A stretch of 24,285 nucleotides of DNA from Svornostia sp051306365 (GTDB lineage: Bacteria > Actinomycetota > Thermoleophilia > Solirubrobacterales > Solirubrobacteraceae): NCBI GenBank assembly GCA_051306365.1, contig JBPPNC010000022.1, positions 1 to 24,285 of the forward strand, in the 5' to 3' direction. A model generated the notes under the pieces. It was not told where the DNA came from. It saw only the letters and a program-made list of their open reading frames with translations, and did no database searches. Shown here piece after piece: positions 23,654 through 24,285 of the stretch. The translations under genes were made by a program, and so were the position numbers. Position 1 is the stretch's first letter. Every line of letters starts with the position of its first letter.

Positions 23654-24285
23654 ATGTCACCTGCCGCTCTCACCATCACCGAGGCCACCGTCGATTTCGG
23701 CGCCGGGCCTGTGCTCGACCAGGTTTCCCTGGCCGTCGCCGCGGGCGAATTCGTCTGCGTCGTCGGCGCGAGCGGGTCCGGTAAGACGACCCTCCTCAAC
23801 GCGATCGCTGGTCTCGTCGAGCTCGACGGGGGCACGGTGGCGGTGGATGGGCGGCGGGTGACGGGTCCGGGTCCCGATCGGGCGGTCGTCTTCCAGGACG
23901 ACGCGGTGTTCCCGTGGCTGAGCGTGGCGCGCAACGCCGCGTTCGGGCTGGAGACGCAGGGTGTCGGCAAGGCCGAGCGGCGAGCCCGAGTGACCGAGGT
24001 GCTCGCCACCGTCGGACTCACGGGCAGCGAGGAGCGCTGGCCGCGCGAGCTGTCCGGCGGGATGCGCAAGCGCGTGGACCTCGCGCGGGCGCTGGCCGTG
24101 CGTCCGCCGGTCCTGCTCATGGACGAACCGTACGGCGCGCTGGACATGCTCACGAAGGAGCGGCTCCAGGCCGACCTCGACCGCATCGTCAGCCACGAGG
24201 GCATGACCGTCGTGTTCATCACGCACGATCTCGAGGAGGCGGTGTTCCTCGCCGACCGCGTGATCGTCCTGGCGTCGCATCCGGG
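23654..24285 (+). CDS. ABC transporter ATP-binding protein, nitrate/sulfonate/taurine type (3' end outside window)
   Basis: The 210 visible residues cover most of an ATPase of the SsuB/TauB/NrtD family, which energises uptake of aliphatic sulfonates, nitrate, thiamine precursors or similar solutes. Motifs: Walker A GASGSGKTT (38-46), Q-loop VVFQDDAVFPWLSVARN (the FPW after the Q-loop is typical of this family), signature LSGGMRKRVDLARAL, Walker B LLMDEPYGALD, and H-loop VVFITHDLEEAVFLADRV. The frame is open to the window edge; about 40-60 residues are missing. ATG 23654 is preceded by GAGG. The permease and binding protein are presumably to the right. The substrate cannot be told from the ATPase alone. 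Confidence 0.93.
   Translation, partial: MSPAALTITEATVDFGAGPVLDQVSLAVAAGEFVCVVGASGSGKTTLLNAIAGLVELDGGTVAVDGRRVTGPGPDRAVVFQDDAVFPWLSVARNAAFGLETQGVGKAERRARVTEVLATVGLTGSEERWPRELSGGMRKRVDLARALAVRPPVLLMDEPYGALDMLTKERLQADLDRIVSHEGMTVVFITHDLEEAVFLADRVIVLASHP

Overview
The window is high-GC (about 70%) actinobacterial chromosome. Codon use is strongly GC-ending, GTG and TTG starts occur, and many genes have a TANNNT -10 element only 6-11 nt before the start codon. The protein types suggest the deep-branching class Thermoleophilia (Solirubrobacter, Conexibacter or Patulibacter-like). That placement is inference; no rRNA gene is present to fix it.

Layout, left to right. secA (5' end cut off by the window) is followed by prfB and a PLP-dependent Orn/Lys/Arg-decarboxylase-like gene, all on +. 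A SAM methyltransferase and an SRPBCC/DUF2867-like gene lie on -, with a frameshifted gene remnant between them. nadC and nadA (overlapping, +) encode quinolinate and NAD synthesis, and a HEAT-repeat gene follows on +. An intact IS630-family element (10255-11400) sits between the HEAT gene and a minus-strand pair made of an M16 zinc protease and a nucleotidyltransferase-like gene. Next on + come ftsE and ftsX (divisome ABC system), a carboxyl-terminal S41 protease, an RNase II/R-family exoribonuclease and a membrane HD-GYP c-di-GMP phosphodiesterase. An MFS transporter and a class III (GSA-aminomutase-like) aminotransferase are on -. A frameshifted remnant, smpB, and the start of an SsuB/TauB-type ABC ATPase behind a TetR-like operator close the window on +.

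The backbone is a cell-envelope and translation-quality cluster: secA-prfB-...-ftsE-ftsX-S41 protease, an order known in Bacillus subtilis, and RNase R...smpB, another commonly linked pair. Both are opened up here by accessory genes, one IS element and several decaying gene fragments. SecA exports proteins, FtsEX regulates wall hydrolysis at division, the S41 protease acts outside the membrane, and RNase R with SmpB clears stalled ribosomes and their mRNAs.

I found no CRISPR array, tRNA, rRNA, phage module or clear new multi-gene system. The most distinctive signals are the recurrent leaderless-promoter geometry, a structured leader with competing hairpins before ftsE, an IS630 insertion that rebuilds the stop codon it landed in, the TetR-like operator at the right edge, and four gene remnants in intergenic gaps.
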